Notes: a model not told the origin generated them from the letters alone. A stretch of 9,626 nt of DNA from Firmicutes bacterium UBA5496 (GCA_002427015.1 DIPE01000075.1:13661-23286), one strand, 5' to 3'. Shown: positions 1 through 6,574, numbered from the stretch's first letter. Translations and numbers: made by a program.

Positions 1-1155
1 CGCAAGCATTACTTCTACCCGGATTTGCCCAAGGGCTACCAAATCACCCAGCAGCACCCTCTGGCTCAGGAGGGAAGGGTGGACACTCCTTTTGGTCCTG
101 TTGACCTTGCCCGCCTGCACCTGGAAGAAGATGCCGGCAAGCTGGTCCATACCACAGAAGGCACTTTAATTGACTTTAACCGCAGCGGCCTGCCCCTGGC
201 GGAGATTGTTACAAAACCCTGCCTGACTTCTGCCAGCCAGGCCAGAGCTTTTCTGGAATCCCTGCGGCAGGTGCTGCTTTATGCCCATATCTCTGACTGC
301 AGGATGGAGGAGGGCAGTTTGCGCTGCGACGCCAATATCTCCCTTCGGGGCGGGGGGAGGACTGAAATTAAGAACCTCAATTCCTTCAGGGCAGTGGAGA
401 GGGCCCTGGAATATGAAATTAAGCGTCATAGCAGGGCTCTGGCCCAGGGAGAAGAGATAGCTTCTGAGACTTTGCGCTGGGATGAGGCCCAGGCCCGGAC
501 AGTGCCTATGCGAACCAAGGAAGACTATTGTTTCTTGCCCGAGCCTGACCTGCTCCCCCTGCGCATCGGCGCCGGGATTTTGGCGATGGCACGGAAAGAT
601 ATGCCTGAATTTCCCCTGGTTCGTGCCGCCAGGTTTGTCCGGGAGCATGCCCTCCCGACTCAGAGCGCCGGCGTGCTCACTCAGACCCGGGCAATGGCGG
701 ACTGTTTTGAACAGGTTGTGGCCTCAGGGGCAAAGCCCCGGGCTGCAGCCAATTTGCTGCTGGGGGAAGTGTCCCGGCTCATTAACCAGGGGCGGGAGAA
801 CGTGCCCAGCCCACTTGAGCTGGCCCGGCTGCTGGCATTGCAAGAAGAGGGCAGCATTAGCGCCACAGCTGCCAAAGAGGTGCTGGCCCAGATGTTTGCC
901 AGCGGCGAATCCGCCGACAGCATTCTCCAACGCAACAGTTTCAGTCAGCTTAGCGACAGCTATGCCCTGGAGAATCTGGCGAAAACGGTAATTGCCCAAA
1001 ATCCTAAGCCTGTAGCCGATTATTTGGGGGGCAAAAAGAAGGCCTTTGGCTATCTAATGGGGCTGGCCCTGAAAGAGAGTGGCGGCCGCGCCAACCCGGG
1101 CCTGCTAAAGGAAATTCTGACCCGAAAACTGGCAGAAAAGCCAAAAAAAAATTAA
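1..1155 (+). CDS. gatB: Aspartyl/glutamyl-tRNA amidotransferase subunit B (3' part, start lies upstream)
   Basis: GatB is the kinase/transamidation subunit of GatCAB, which converts Glu-tRNA(Gln) and Asp-tRNA(Asn) to the amide forms in the cytoplasm using ammonia released by GatA. The frame is open from base 1 (RKHYFYPDLPKGYQITQ), so the first ATG-like codon inside is not the start; 384 residues are visible and roughly 90-100 N-terminal residues are missing. Recognisable family blocks are HLEEDAGK, the signature DFNRSGLPLAEIV, MEEGSLRCDANISLR, EIKNLNSFRAVERALEYEI and PEPDL. The C-terminal helical (YqeY-like) part includes NPKPVADYLGGKKKAFGYLMG and ends in a lysine-rich tail. Two short deletions relative to typical GatB are visible, one after NISLR and one just before YCFLPEPDL (see findings). 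gatC and gatA would be expected upstream. Identity is secure; whether this is the only or a second GatB copy cannot be seen. Confidence 0.97.
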   Translation, partial: RKHYFYPDLPKGYQITQQHPLAQEGRVDTPFGPVDLARLHLEEDAGKLVHTTEGTLIDFNRSGLPLAEIVTKPCLTSASQARAFLESLRQVLLYAHISDCRMEEGSLRCDANISLRGGGRTEIKNLNSFRAVERALEYEIKRHSRALAQGEEIASETLRWDEAQARTVPMRTKEDYCFLPEPDLLPLRIGAGILAMARKDMPEFPLVRAARFVREHALPTQSAGVLTQTRAMADCFEQVVASGAKPRAAANLLLGEVSRLINQGRENVPSPLELARLLALQEEGSISATAAKEVLAQMFASGESADSILQRNSFSQLSDSYALENLAKTVIAQNPKPVADYLGGKKKAFGYLMGLALKESGGRANPGLLKEILTRKLAEKPKKN

Positions 1156-1182
1156 ACCTGCGCGCCTGCAGGTTTAATCTTA
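1151..1182 (+). terminator. Hairpin terminator after gatB
   Basis: A perfect 11-bp stem, ATTAAACCTGC (1151-1161) with GCAGGTTTAAT (1168-1178), closes a 6-nt loop and overlaps the gatB stop codon. It is preceded by a run of A residues (1143-1151) and followed only by a weak T-rich tail (TCTTAT). The stem is strong but the plus-strand U-tract is poor, so termination efficiency is uncertain. Confidence 0.65.
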
Positions 1183-1237
1183 TGCAGGAAATTAACCTGT
1201 TAACATCGAATAATTATGCAGAAGAAAGACTTAATGA

Positions 1238-1248
1238 GGAAGGGGGAG
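1238..1248 (+). promoter_or_regulatory. Ribosome binding site deciding a TTG start
   Basis: The purine-rich stretch GGAAGGGGGAG ends 5 nt before TTG at 1254. The only upstream ATG in this frame (1182) sits directly against the gatB terminator hairpin without a comparable Shine-Dalgarno, so the TTG is preferred. Confidence 0.65.
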
Positions 1249-1253
1249 TTCAA

Positions 1254-1508
1254 TTGAATAATCAAATTGAGGAACTCACCCTGATGCTGCTTTATCTTAC
1301 AGCCTGGGAAGAAGAAGCGCGTCCTTTTGGCGTTCACAAGCGCAGTCTGAAATGCTACTGCTCTCGAATCCTGGACCAGTTGAATGCAGATGGCTTGCTG
1401 GTAAGCAGCGACAAGTCCAATTCAGTTTTTCTAACTAGTGAAGGCACACTAAGAGCCCAGGCCCTGGTGAAGAAGTATCTTGGCGAGAAGGAAATTCAGC
1501 TGTCATAA
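1254..1508 (+). CDS. Small DUF6429-like protein
   Basis: An 84-residue protein if translation starts at TTG 1254, which is supported by the GGAAGGGGGAG ribosome binding site. The sequence pattern is IEELTLMLLYLTAWEEE, then a basic segment, then ILDQLNADGLLVSS, then KSNSVFLTSEGTLRAQALV. This order resembles my recollection of DUF6429 proteins (LaLLYLT ... aWKsfDWdaLdrLhekGlI ... KSVvLTeEG), which look like a small winged-helix fold. It has no signal peptide or membrane segment. It stands alone between two terminators, so it is probably monocistronic, and nothing in the context suggests a partner. A DNA- or RNA-binding role would be inference from the fold only. A start at ATG 1182 would add 24 residues (MQEINLLTSNNYAEE...) that do not look like part of the domain. 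Confidence 0.6.
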   Translation: MNNQIEELTLMLLYLTAWEEEARPFGVHKRSLKCYCSRILDQLNADGLLVSSDKSNSVFLTSEGTLRAQALVKKYLGEKEIQLS

Positions 1509-1512
1509 GAAC

Positions 1513-1537
1513 GGGCGGGATTATTTCCCGTCCTTTT
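1513..1537 (+). terminator. Rho-independent terminator after the DUF6429-like gene
   Basis: The stem GGGCGGGA (1513-1520) pairs with TCCCGTCC (1526-1533), with one G-U pair and a 5-nt loop, and is followed by TTTT (1534-1537). It begins 4 nt after the stop codon and separates this gene from the iorAB operon. Confidence 0.8.
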
Positions 1538-1565
1538 CTGTCGCCTTTTTCTGTGCTCTTTTGCC

Positions 1566-1594
1566 TTGTCAACCCCGCGCTTATCATATAACAT
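1566..1594 (+). promoter_or_regulatory. Possible promoter of iorAB
   Basis: TTGTCA (1566-1571) matches 5 of 6 bases of the -35 consensus. A -10 candidate is either TATAAC (1587-1592, spacing 15) or TAACAT (1589-1594, spacing 17). It lies between the preceding terminator and the iorA start, where a promoter is required. Spacing or -10 match is imperfect in each case, so the exact element is uncertain. Confidence 0.4.
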
Positions 1595-1629
1595 CTATGT
1601 ATGGACAAGCTGTAATATAGAACAGAAAT

Positions 1630-1636
1630 GGAGAGG
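1630..1636 (+). promoter_or_regulatory. Ribosome binding site deciding the iorA start
   Basis: GGAGAGG lies 9 nt before ATG 1646. It overlaps the alternative upstream ATG at 1628, which has no Shine-Dalgarno of its own, so 1646 is the likely initiation codon. Confidence 0.75.
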
Positions 1637-1645
1637 ATACCCACT

Positions 1646-3418
1646 ATGGTCAAAGAAATCATGAGCGGCAATGAAGCCATTGCCCGGGGGGCGTGGGAGG
1701 CGGGCTGTTCTTTTGCTGCCGCTTATCCCGGGACGCCCAGTACAGAGATCATCGAGAATCTCTCTGTCATCAAGGAAGTATCGTCAAGATGGGCTAATAA
1801 TGAAAAGACTGCCCTGGACATGGCCATCGGAGCTTCCATTGGCGGCTTGCGTTCCCTGGCTGCAATGAAGCATGTTGGCCTCAATGTGGCTGCTGACCCC
1901 CTGTGCGCCGTAGGGTACACCGGGGTAAACGCCGGGCTGGTTGTAGTCACCGCCGATGACCCCGGCTGTCACAGTTCCCAAAATGAGCAGGATAACCGTC
2001 TGTATGCCCTGCTGGCGAAACTGGCGCTGGTAGAACCATCAGATTCTCAGGAATGCAAGGATTTTATCAAAGCGGCTTTTGAAATCAGTGAACGCTTTGA
2101 CATTCCCGTCTTATTCCGTGTCACCACCAGGATATGTCATTCCAAGGGCATGGTGGAGCTGGAGCAGCCTGGCGAAATACCTGTGAAACCCTATCAGCAG
2201 AACAGACAAAAATATTGCATGCTGCCTGCTATGGCCAGAGTCCGGCACGCTTTCCGGGAAGAGTCACTGAAAGAACTTGAAGAATATGCAAATACCTGTG
2301 CCCTCAACAGGATCGAGTGGGCCCATGACCGCAAGCTGGGCATTGTCACCAGCGGCATTTCTTATCAGTATGCTAAAGAGGTCTTTGGCGACTCGGCTTC
2401 AATATTAAAGCTGGGCTTGACCAACCCCATGCCCAAAGCTCTCCTGAGAGAATTCTGCTCTGCTGTTGATAATATTTATGTCATTGAAGAAGGCGAACCA
2501 TTTATTGAGAACGCCATCAAATCTTTGGGATTTGCCTGCACCGGCAAGGAGAAGATCCCGATCTTAGGAGAACTTAATGCCAAAATAGTCCGTGACGCCC
2601 TTGTGGGCCAGGAGGCGCAGGCTGGTTACAGCATAGATTTGCAGGCGCCGCCGCGGCCGCCGGTTCTTTGCGCCGGCTGCCCCCATCGCGGGTTCTTCTT
2701 CACTCTTAAAAAGAACAAGAAGCATATTGTGGCCATGGGCGACATCGGCTGCTATTCCCTGGGCGTAGGCGAGCCCTTTGGCGGTTTCGATATATCCACC
2801 TGTATGGGAGCTGGAATCTCTGGCACCATAGGCCTGGCCAAAGCCCTGGAGATGCAGGGAGACCCCCGGAAGGTTCTGGGCATGGTGGGAGACTCAACAT
2901 TTTTCCATAGCGGACTGACCAGCTTAATCGATGTAATCCATGCTAACGCCAACGTCATTGCCTGTGTCCTGGACAATTCCATTACGGCCATGACGGGGCA
3001 TCAGGTTAATGCCGGAAGCAGCAAGGACGTCCAGGGCAATGAGGTGGCGGCCATCGATCTGGTGGCAATAATCCGGGCTCTGGGAGTTCCTAATGAGCGC
3101 CTGCGGGTTGTGGATCCCTTGGACTTAAAGGCGGTGCAGGAAGCATTTACTGCTGCTGTCGCCGTAAAGGGACCTTTTGTCATTGTGACCAAGCGTCCCT
3201 GCGCTCTCATTAAAGAAGTGGCCCGGGCAAATGCAGGCAAGCATTGCCAGGTGGACCCCGACAAGTGTGTGGGCTGCAAGGCCTGCACCCTTATCGCTTG
3301 CCCTGCCATGGCTTTTAAGGATAATAAGGCACTGGTCGCCGATCCTGCTTCCTGCACGGCGTGCGGACTTTGTATGCAGATGTGCAAATTCGATGCAATC
3401 TCAAGGGTGGGTGAATAG
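1646..3418 (+). CDS. iorA: Indolepyruvate:ferredoxin oxidoreductase, alpha subunit
   Basis: This is the 590-aa large subunit of the thiamine-diphosphate enzyme that oxidatively decarboxylates aryl pyruvates (indolepyruvate, phenylpyruvate and similar) to aryl-acetyl-CoA and reduces ferredoxin, in anaerobic catabolism of aromatic amino acids. The start at ATG 1646 gives MVKEIMSGNEAIARGAWEAG, typical of the family. The N-terminal pyrimidine-type domain carries AYPGTPSTEI; the central CAGCPHRG motif is at about residues 342-349. The ThDP/metal-binding motif starts at GDS (about 415-417) and ends near DN (443-444). The C-terminus is a two-cluster ferredoxin domain: C541-x2-C544-x2-C547-x4-C552-P and C570-x2-C573-x2-C576-x3-C580. 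The last cysteine is followed by Lys rather than the common Pro. Length is normal. iorB follows after 1 bp, so the two subunits are co-translated. Related 2-oxoacid oxidoreductases are the only alternative, and the fused ferredoxin layout favours IorA. Confidence 0.95.
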   Translation: MVKEIMSGNEAIARGAWEAGCSFAAAYPGTPSTEIIENLSVIKEVSSRWANNEKTALDMAIGASIGGLRSLAAMKHVGLNVAADPLCAVGYTGVNAGLVVVTADDPGCHSSQNEQDNRLYALLAKLALVEPSDSQECKDFIKAAFEISERFDIPVLFRVTTRICHSKGMVELEQPGEIPVKPYQQNRQKYCMLPAMARVRHAFREESLKELEEYANTCALNRIEWAHDRKLGIVTSGISYQYAKEVFGDSASILKLGLTNPMPKALLREFCSAVDNIYVIEEGEPFIENAIKSLGFACTGKEKIPILGELNAKIVRDALVGQEAQAGYSIDLQAPPRPPVLCAGCPHRGFFFTLKKNKKHIVAMGDIGCYSLGVGEPFGGFDISTCMGAGISGTIGLAKALEMQGDPRKVLGMVGDSTFFHSGLTSLIDVIHANANVIACVLDNSITAMTGHQVNAGSSKDVQGNEVAAIDLVAIIRALGVPNERLRVVDPLDLKAVQEAFTAAVAVKGPFVIVTKRPCALIKEVARANAGKHCQVDPDKCVGCKACTLIACPAMAFKDNKALVADPASCTACGLCMQMCKFDAISRVGE

Positions 3419-3419
3419 G

Positions 3420-3992
3420 ATGACAACTAATATTCTTCTGGTTGGCGTTGGCGGGCAGGGCACGATCCTGATGTCCAAGGTTTTGACTGCCGGTTTGGCG
3501 CAAATGGGTTATGATATCAAGATGAGTGAGATTCACGGCATGAGCCAGCGGGGTGGCACGGTGATAACACAGATTAGGTTTGGCGACAAGGTCTATGCCC
3601 CCAATATCGGGGAAAAAGAGGCCGATGTGATTGTATCTTTTGAGAAGGTGGAGGCCCTGCGGGCGCTGCCCTTCTTAAAGAACGGCGGCACCATGGTCAC
3701 CGACGAACATGAGATTTACTCCATGCCTGTACTCACCGGCAAGGCGGAATACCCAAGTAATGCCCTGGTTGCCCTGGCAGAAGCTGTGGAGAACTTGGCC
3801 ATTATCCCGGCCAGGGCCAAGGCTCTGGAACTGGGCAATGTCCGCGTGCAAAATATCTGTTTGCTGGGAGCCCTGGTCAAGGTCCTGAAATTAAAGGGAG
3901 TTGACTGGAAGGGGCTGCTGGCATCCTTTGTTCCGGAAAAGGCTCTGGCCATTAATCAACAGGCCTTTGATGCCGGGTATGCAATGATATAG
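3420..3992 (+). CDS. iorB: Indolepyruvate:ferredoxin oxidoreductase, beta subunit
   Basis: This is the 190-aa small subunit, belonging to the gamma-type domain family of 2-oxoacid:ferredoxin oxidoreductases; it forms the heteromeric IorAB enzyme with the preceding gene. The N-terminus NILLVGVGGQGTILMSKVL is the glycine-rich GxGGQG motif of this family, followed by SEIHGMSQRGGTV, which is characteristic of IorB. ATG 3420 is chosen because GGGTGG (3405-3410) lies 9 nt upstream and the family starts just before the NILLVG strand. An in-frame GTG at 3411 would add only three residues. The frame stays open back to 3231, but that stretch lies inside the ferredoxin domain of iorA and is not coding here. 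A strong terminator follows. Identity is secure from both sequence and operon context. Confidence 0.95.
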   Translation: MTTNILLVGVGGQGTILMSKVLTAGLAQMGYDIKMSEIHGMSQRGGTVITQIRFGDKVYAPNIGEKEADVIVSFEKVEALRALPFLKNGGTMVTDEHEIYSMPVLTGKAEYPSNALVALAEAVENLAIIPARAKALELGNVRVQNICLLGALVKVLKLKGVDWKGLLASFVPEKALAINQQAFDAGYAMI

Positions 3993-4000
3993 GGATAATA

Positions 4001-4040
4001 AAAGGAAGACAGGTTTATTCCCTGTCTTCCCTTTATTTTA
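4001..4040. terminator. Bidirectional rho-independent terminator between convergent operons
   Basis: GGAAGACAGG (4004-4013) pairs perfectly with CCTGTCTTCC (4021-4030) around a 7-nt loop. The plus-strand tail CTTTATTTTA serves iorB; on the minus strand the tail TTTTATTAT serves the zinc-ribbon gene. The minus-strand stop codon (4038-4040) abuts the hairpin. Confidence 0.88.
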
Positions 4041-4301
4041 CGCCTGGTTTTTGTGGGAATGTTCACAGTGCTCACTGTGAGGGGGCTCCACTTGAGGCCA
4101 AATATCCTCTATTCGGGACAGCATTTCCGGCTCAGACACATAGCTCTCTACATAGCCGCAGTTTGTGCAGACGTAGTTGTCCAAGGAGATGCTGCGAATA
4201 AAACTTAAGGGTATTGAGCTGGCATTGCCGGTCTCAGCGCGCAGTTTTGAGCTGCAATACACTTGGGCACAATGACACCGAGGGCAAATTCCGTGTTTCA
4301 A
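4038..4301 (-). CDS. Small zinc-ribbon protein with a His/Cys-rich tail
   Basis: An 87-aa protein with two metal-binding knuckles, C6-P-R-C9 and C45-T-N-C48-G-Y, the usual zinc-ribbon arrangement (CPxC ... CTxCGY). The intervening segment ends in ISLDNYVCTNCGYVESYV, a pattern seen in small bacterial zinc-ribbon proteins annotated only as putative nucleic-acid binders. The extreme C-terminus is unusual: H75, H78, C79, H81 and H83 lie within nine residues. TTG 4301 is chosen because AGGAGG (minus strand, 4310-4315) sits 8 nt upstream. An in-frame TTG at 4322 would lie upstream of, and read through, that ribosome binding site. The gene begins 26 bp after the stop of the 651-aa propeller protein on the same strand, so the two are probably one operon. 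There is no signal peptide, so a cytoplasmic location is likely. Function is unknown. Confidence 0.72.
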   Translation of the reverse strand: MKHGICPRCHCAQVYCSSKLRAETGNASSIPLSFIRSISLDNYVCTNCGYVESYVSEPEMLSRIEDIWPQVEPPHSEHCEHSHKNQA

Positions 4302-4309
4302 CAGACATT

Positions 4310-4315
4310 CCTCCT
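4310..4315 (-). promoter_or_regulatory. Ribosome binding site of the zinc-ribbon gene
   Basis: On the minus strand this reads AGGAGG, with 8 nt to the TTG codon at 4301-4299. No ATG or GTG is available in frame at this distance, so it sets a TTG start. Confidence 0.7.
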
Positions 4316-4327
4316 CTTCCAAAATTG

Positions 4328-6283
4328 CTATTTCTTCATAATGAGAATCTTATTATCTTCCATAAGGGCCAGAGTTTCACCATTGGCGGTTATGGAAATG
4401 TCGTAATACAAAATATCAAAGCTGTAAGGCAAATATTCCCGAATATTGCCTTGGCTATTGAGCCGTACCAAAACATGGCACTGATCCCACAGGGGCAGGA
4501 ACCAGAAAATGTTCTGGTTTTCACCCCAAACTGCAAACTGGCCAGGGGTTTCTACTGGGGTAACAGTTCCCTGCTTGTGGTTATAAATCCAGCTATTACC
4601 CATTATGTCTTCGATGATGGCAAGGTTGCCGTTAGGAGACCAGCTGGAAAAAGACATGAGATCTTTGTCAAAACTAAAGGTTTTGACCTCTTGCTGGTCT
4701 TTGTAGACCAATAAAGTCTTGCCTTTGATAGTAAGCCAGGAAAAGTCCCCGTTGACATTGCTGTTCAATTTCCAGGCACGCTCAGTTTCAATGGTCCATT
4801 TTGGAGGCACAAGGTGGAGCAAAACTATCTGGTGCTCCCGTTGGGCCTGGACCATAAGGTCTTCATTTGTCCAGTTGAAGTCGATGATGTCGTATTCCGG
4901 GGGCAAAGTGTATCTGGCGCTATCTTGCACAGTGATGATGTGCAGCCGCCCCAGCCCGGTGGATGTCATGGTTTGGAGGGCAATGTATTTGCTGTCCGGG
5001 GACCATTTAAATAAGATTGCATCCCCCAGGGACTGGGGATTGCTTCCCGAAGCTGACAGGTCAGTGAGAATCAGGTCGGAAACCATGATTTGATCTTGGG
5101 GATGCTCCCGCCATCTTCGCCAAGCCAGCCACTTGCCATTAGGGGAGATTTGGATGGCATCCAAGATTTCTCCTGAGGCATATTTCCTTGTATCTGTCTT
5201 GGTCTTAGAATCGAGAGCGGCATAGACAGCGCGGAAATCCACAAATTTCGAATCTATTTTTTCTATATGCCGGAAAATGTCCCGGGCTGTTTCCCACAAA
5301 TGCATCTGAATCAAGTTGCGTCCATATTGGTAAGCGACCTGGGGCTCATCTGGGGCCAAATGGTAGTACTGACGGCCTGACATCATATGCAGCCAGGCAT
5401 GGTTAAGGCCTTGCTTTGCAATCTCTATAATCATTTCTTGGGGCATTCCCTTAGTATATTGGCTCAAATCTGCTTTGGGATCTGCTCCGGCCAGGCGTAT
5501 GAGCAAAGTGCGCTTGACAGCCAAGTACTCGGGAGTGATGCTTTCTTCTAAGTCGAATTCTTTCTGCAGCAAAAATGCAAGTGCCTCTTTCGGGCCTTTT
5601 TTGTCTCCGATAATGCTTGCTTTGCGTGTGACTGCAATGATATTGTTTGGATACAGTTCCAAGGCCCGATCCAAGGCGGGTTCTCCCAATAGAGGCGAGG
5701 ATTCCAGCGCTTTTGTCAGCAGCAAGTTGAAGGCTTTTTGGTGAATCAGCCAGTTGTTCTCACCCTGGGCAAGGGCAAGATTGACTGCATCCAGAGCCAG
5801 CGGCAAATCGCAATATTTAGCGATTAAAAAGCCTACCTCTTTTACTGCAACTTTCAGCATTTCACCCTCACTTTGGGCTCTCACTCGTTTCGCCAGTTCC
5901 AGGGCGGATTCGCTATGGCCTGTATTCAGAAGATGTTTAGCCACGTCCGTAAAGATAATGGCCAGCTCAAGATCGTCCATTTTCTGGGCATCGGTAAGAG
6001 AGAGCACTGTTTGTGCCGCTTCTCGTCCTTTGCCCTGGGAAAGCTGACATACAACTAATTTATATCCTGCTTCAGTCCATTGTGGTTTGCTGGCCGTGAG
6101 ACTGATGAGAATAGGCTCAGCCTGAGCGTATTTCCCGGCTTCAATCAGCTGCTCAGCCAGCTTCAATTGCAGCCAAGGATAGCTGAACACCAGCAGCGCC
6201 AACACCAGAACCACAATAATGCCGCCGCAGATGGCCTGAATTTGCTTCTTGTTAAGTTTCTTTTTTAACTGGGGTTCTGGCAT
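4328..6283 (-). CDS. Membrane-anchored TPR-like and beta-propeller (TolB/PD40-like) protein
   Basis: A 651-aa protein of unknown specific function. It begins with a lysine-rich cytoplasmic stretch (KKKLNKK) and a single hydrophobic segment at about residues 17-35 (GGIIVVLVLALLVFS) without a cleavage site or lipobox, which suggests an N-in signal anchor with the rest outside. Residues about 38-350 are alpha-helical with TPR-like units (for example AEQLIEAGKYAQAEPILISL, ALELAKRV, ALDRALELYPNNIIA). From about residue 365 to the end there are repeated beta-blade motifs such as ISPNGKWLAW, WSPDSKYIALQ, WSPNGNLAII and ITANGETLALM, as in TolB/PD40 propellers. ATG 6283 is chosen because GGAGG lies 7 nt upstream; the open frame runs 59 codons further but without a domain. 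A scaffold or sensor role is inference. The zinc-ribbon gene follows 26 bp downstream. Confidence 0.85.
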   Translation of the reverse strand: MPEPQLKKKLNKKQIQAICGGIIVVLVLALLVFSYPWLQLKLAEQLIEAGKYAQAEPILISLTASKPQWTEAGYKLVVCQLSQGKGREAAQTVLSLTDAQKMDDLELAIIFTDVAKHLLNTGHSESALELAKRVRAQSEGEMLKVAVKEVGFLIAKYCDLPLALDAVNLALAQGENNWLIHQKAFNLLLTKALESSPLLGEPALDRALELYPNNIIAVTRKASIIGDKKGPKEALAFLLQKEFDLEESITPEYLAVKRTLLIRLAGADPKADLSQYTKGMPQEMIIEIAKQGLNHAWLHMMSGRQYYHLAPDEPQVAYQYGRNLIQMHLWETARDIFRHIEKIDSKFVDFRAVYAALDSKTKTDTRKYASGEILDAIQISPNGKWLAWRRWREHPQDQIMVSDLILTDLSASGSNPQSLGDAILFKWSPDSKYIALQTMTSTGLGRLHIITVQDSARYTLPPEYDIIDFNWTNEDLMVQAQREHQIVLLHLVPPKWTIETERAWKLNSNVNGDFSWLTIKGKTLLVYKDQQEVKTFSFDKDLMSFSSWSPNGNLAIIEDIMGNSWIYNHKQGTVTPVETPGQFAVWGENQNIFWFLPLWDQCHVLVRLNSQGNIREYLPYSFDILYYDISITANGETLALMEDNKILIMKK

Positions 6284-6290
6284 GGAATCA

Positions 6291-6295
6291 CCTCC
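6291..6295 (-). promoter_or_regulatory. Ribosome binding site deciding the start of the propeller protein
   Basis: The minus strand reads TTGGAGGTGATTCC before the ATG at 6283, a near-perfect Shine-Dalgarno with 7 nt spacing. It rules out the in-frame upstream start options, which have no such site. Confidence 0.85.
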
Positions 6296-6350
6296 AAGAC
6301 GTAATTCGAATGTCTCGGTAAACTGCCAAGTAAAAACCACTCTGGCTATT

Positions 6351-6359
6351 ATTGTATCA
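6351..6359 (-). promoter_or_regulatory. Extended -10 promoter of the propeller/zinc-ribbon operon
   Basis: On the minus strand this reads TGATACAAT, an extended -10 (TGn) with a 5 of 6 match to TATAAT. The -35 region is weak. It would give a leader of about 60 nt before the ATG at 6283. A second candidate lies upstream, TTGCGG (6421-6426) and TATACT (6399-6404) with 16-bp spacing. Confidence 0.5.
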
Positions 6360-6437
6360 TATTCTGCGGGCAGACACTTTAAGAAATTTCCCAGGAAAAG
6401 TATAGTAAAATTGCTGGCCACCGCAATTGATCCACAT

Positions 6438-6458
6438 AAAAAAAGCCGGAACGCCGGC
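6438..6458 (-). terminator. Minus-strand rho-independent terminator without an annotated gene
   Basis: On the minus strand GCCGG and CCGGC form a 5-bp all-GC stem around a CGTT loop, immediately followed by seven T residues (6444 down to 6438). It is a compact canonical terminator. It lies upstream of the best propeller-operon promoter and downstream of no coding gene on that strand, so it either ends a short untranslated RNA or blocks antisense transcription. Confidence 0.6.
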
Positions 6459-6482
6459 AAGGGAAATAGGAGGATCCTGAAA

Positions 6483-6518
6483 ATGCTGTTTGTAGTTGCT
6501 AATATTCGGTATAGATAG
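6483..6518 (+). CDS. Possible 11-codon micro-ORF
   Basis: ATG 6483 opens MLFVVANIRYR followed by TAG. AGGAGG (6468-6473) is 9 nt upstream, as strong as the ribosome binding sites of the real genes here. The peptide is hydrophobic at its N-terminal half and basic at its end. No homology can be claimed at this length, no convincing promoter was seen before it, and chance remains quite possible. Confidence 0.25.
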   Translation: MLFVVANIRYR

Positions 6519-6530
6519 CTATTTACCTCT

Positions 6531-6566
6531 TTGCTATATTGCTGTTATAGAATTGTAACATAGCAA
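6531..6566. promoter_or_regulatory. Operator-like inverted repeat in the AraC-gene promoter
   Basis: TTGCTATATT (6531-6540) and AACATAGCAA (6557-6566) are inverted repeats matching at 9 of 10 positions, separated by 16 bp. The right arm overlaps the -35 area of the candidate promoter. The position suits binding of a regulator, perhaps the AraC-type protein itself; this is inference. Confidence 0.4.
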
Positions 6567-6574
6567 GCTTCTAA

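Noticed and set aside
166..648. Long minus-strand open frame antisense to gatB.
   Set aside because: gatB motifs are unambiguous on the plus strand; the antisense protein is Pro/Gln-rich without domain features and has no ribosome binding site.
482..991. Plus-strand frame of 169 codons inside gatB in another frame.
   Set aside because: Composition rich in Trp, Arg, Cys and Pro is typical of a shifted GC-rich gene; no domain or start signal.
6284..6460. N-terminal extension of the propeller protein by 59 residues.
   Set aside because: It lacks a domain and would read through the promoter and the GGAGG ribosome binding site that fits the ATG at 6283; the extension's first codon also lies within the stem of the minus-strand terminator.
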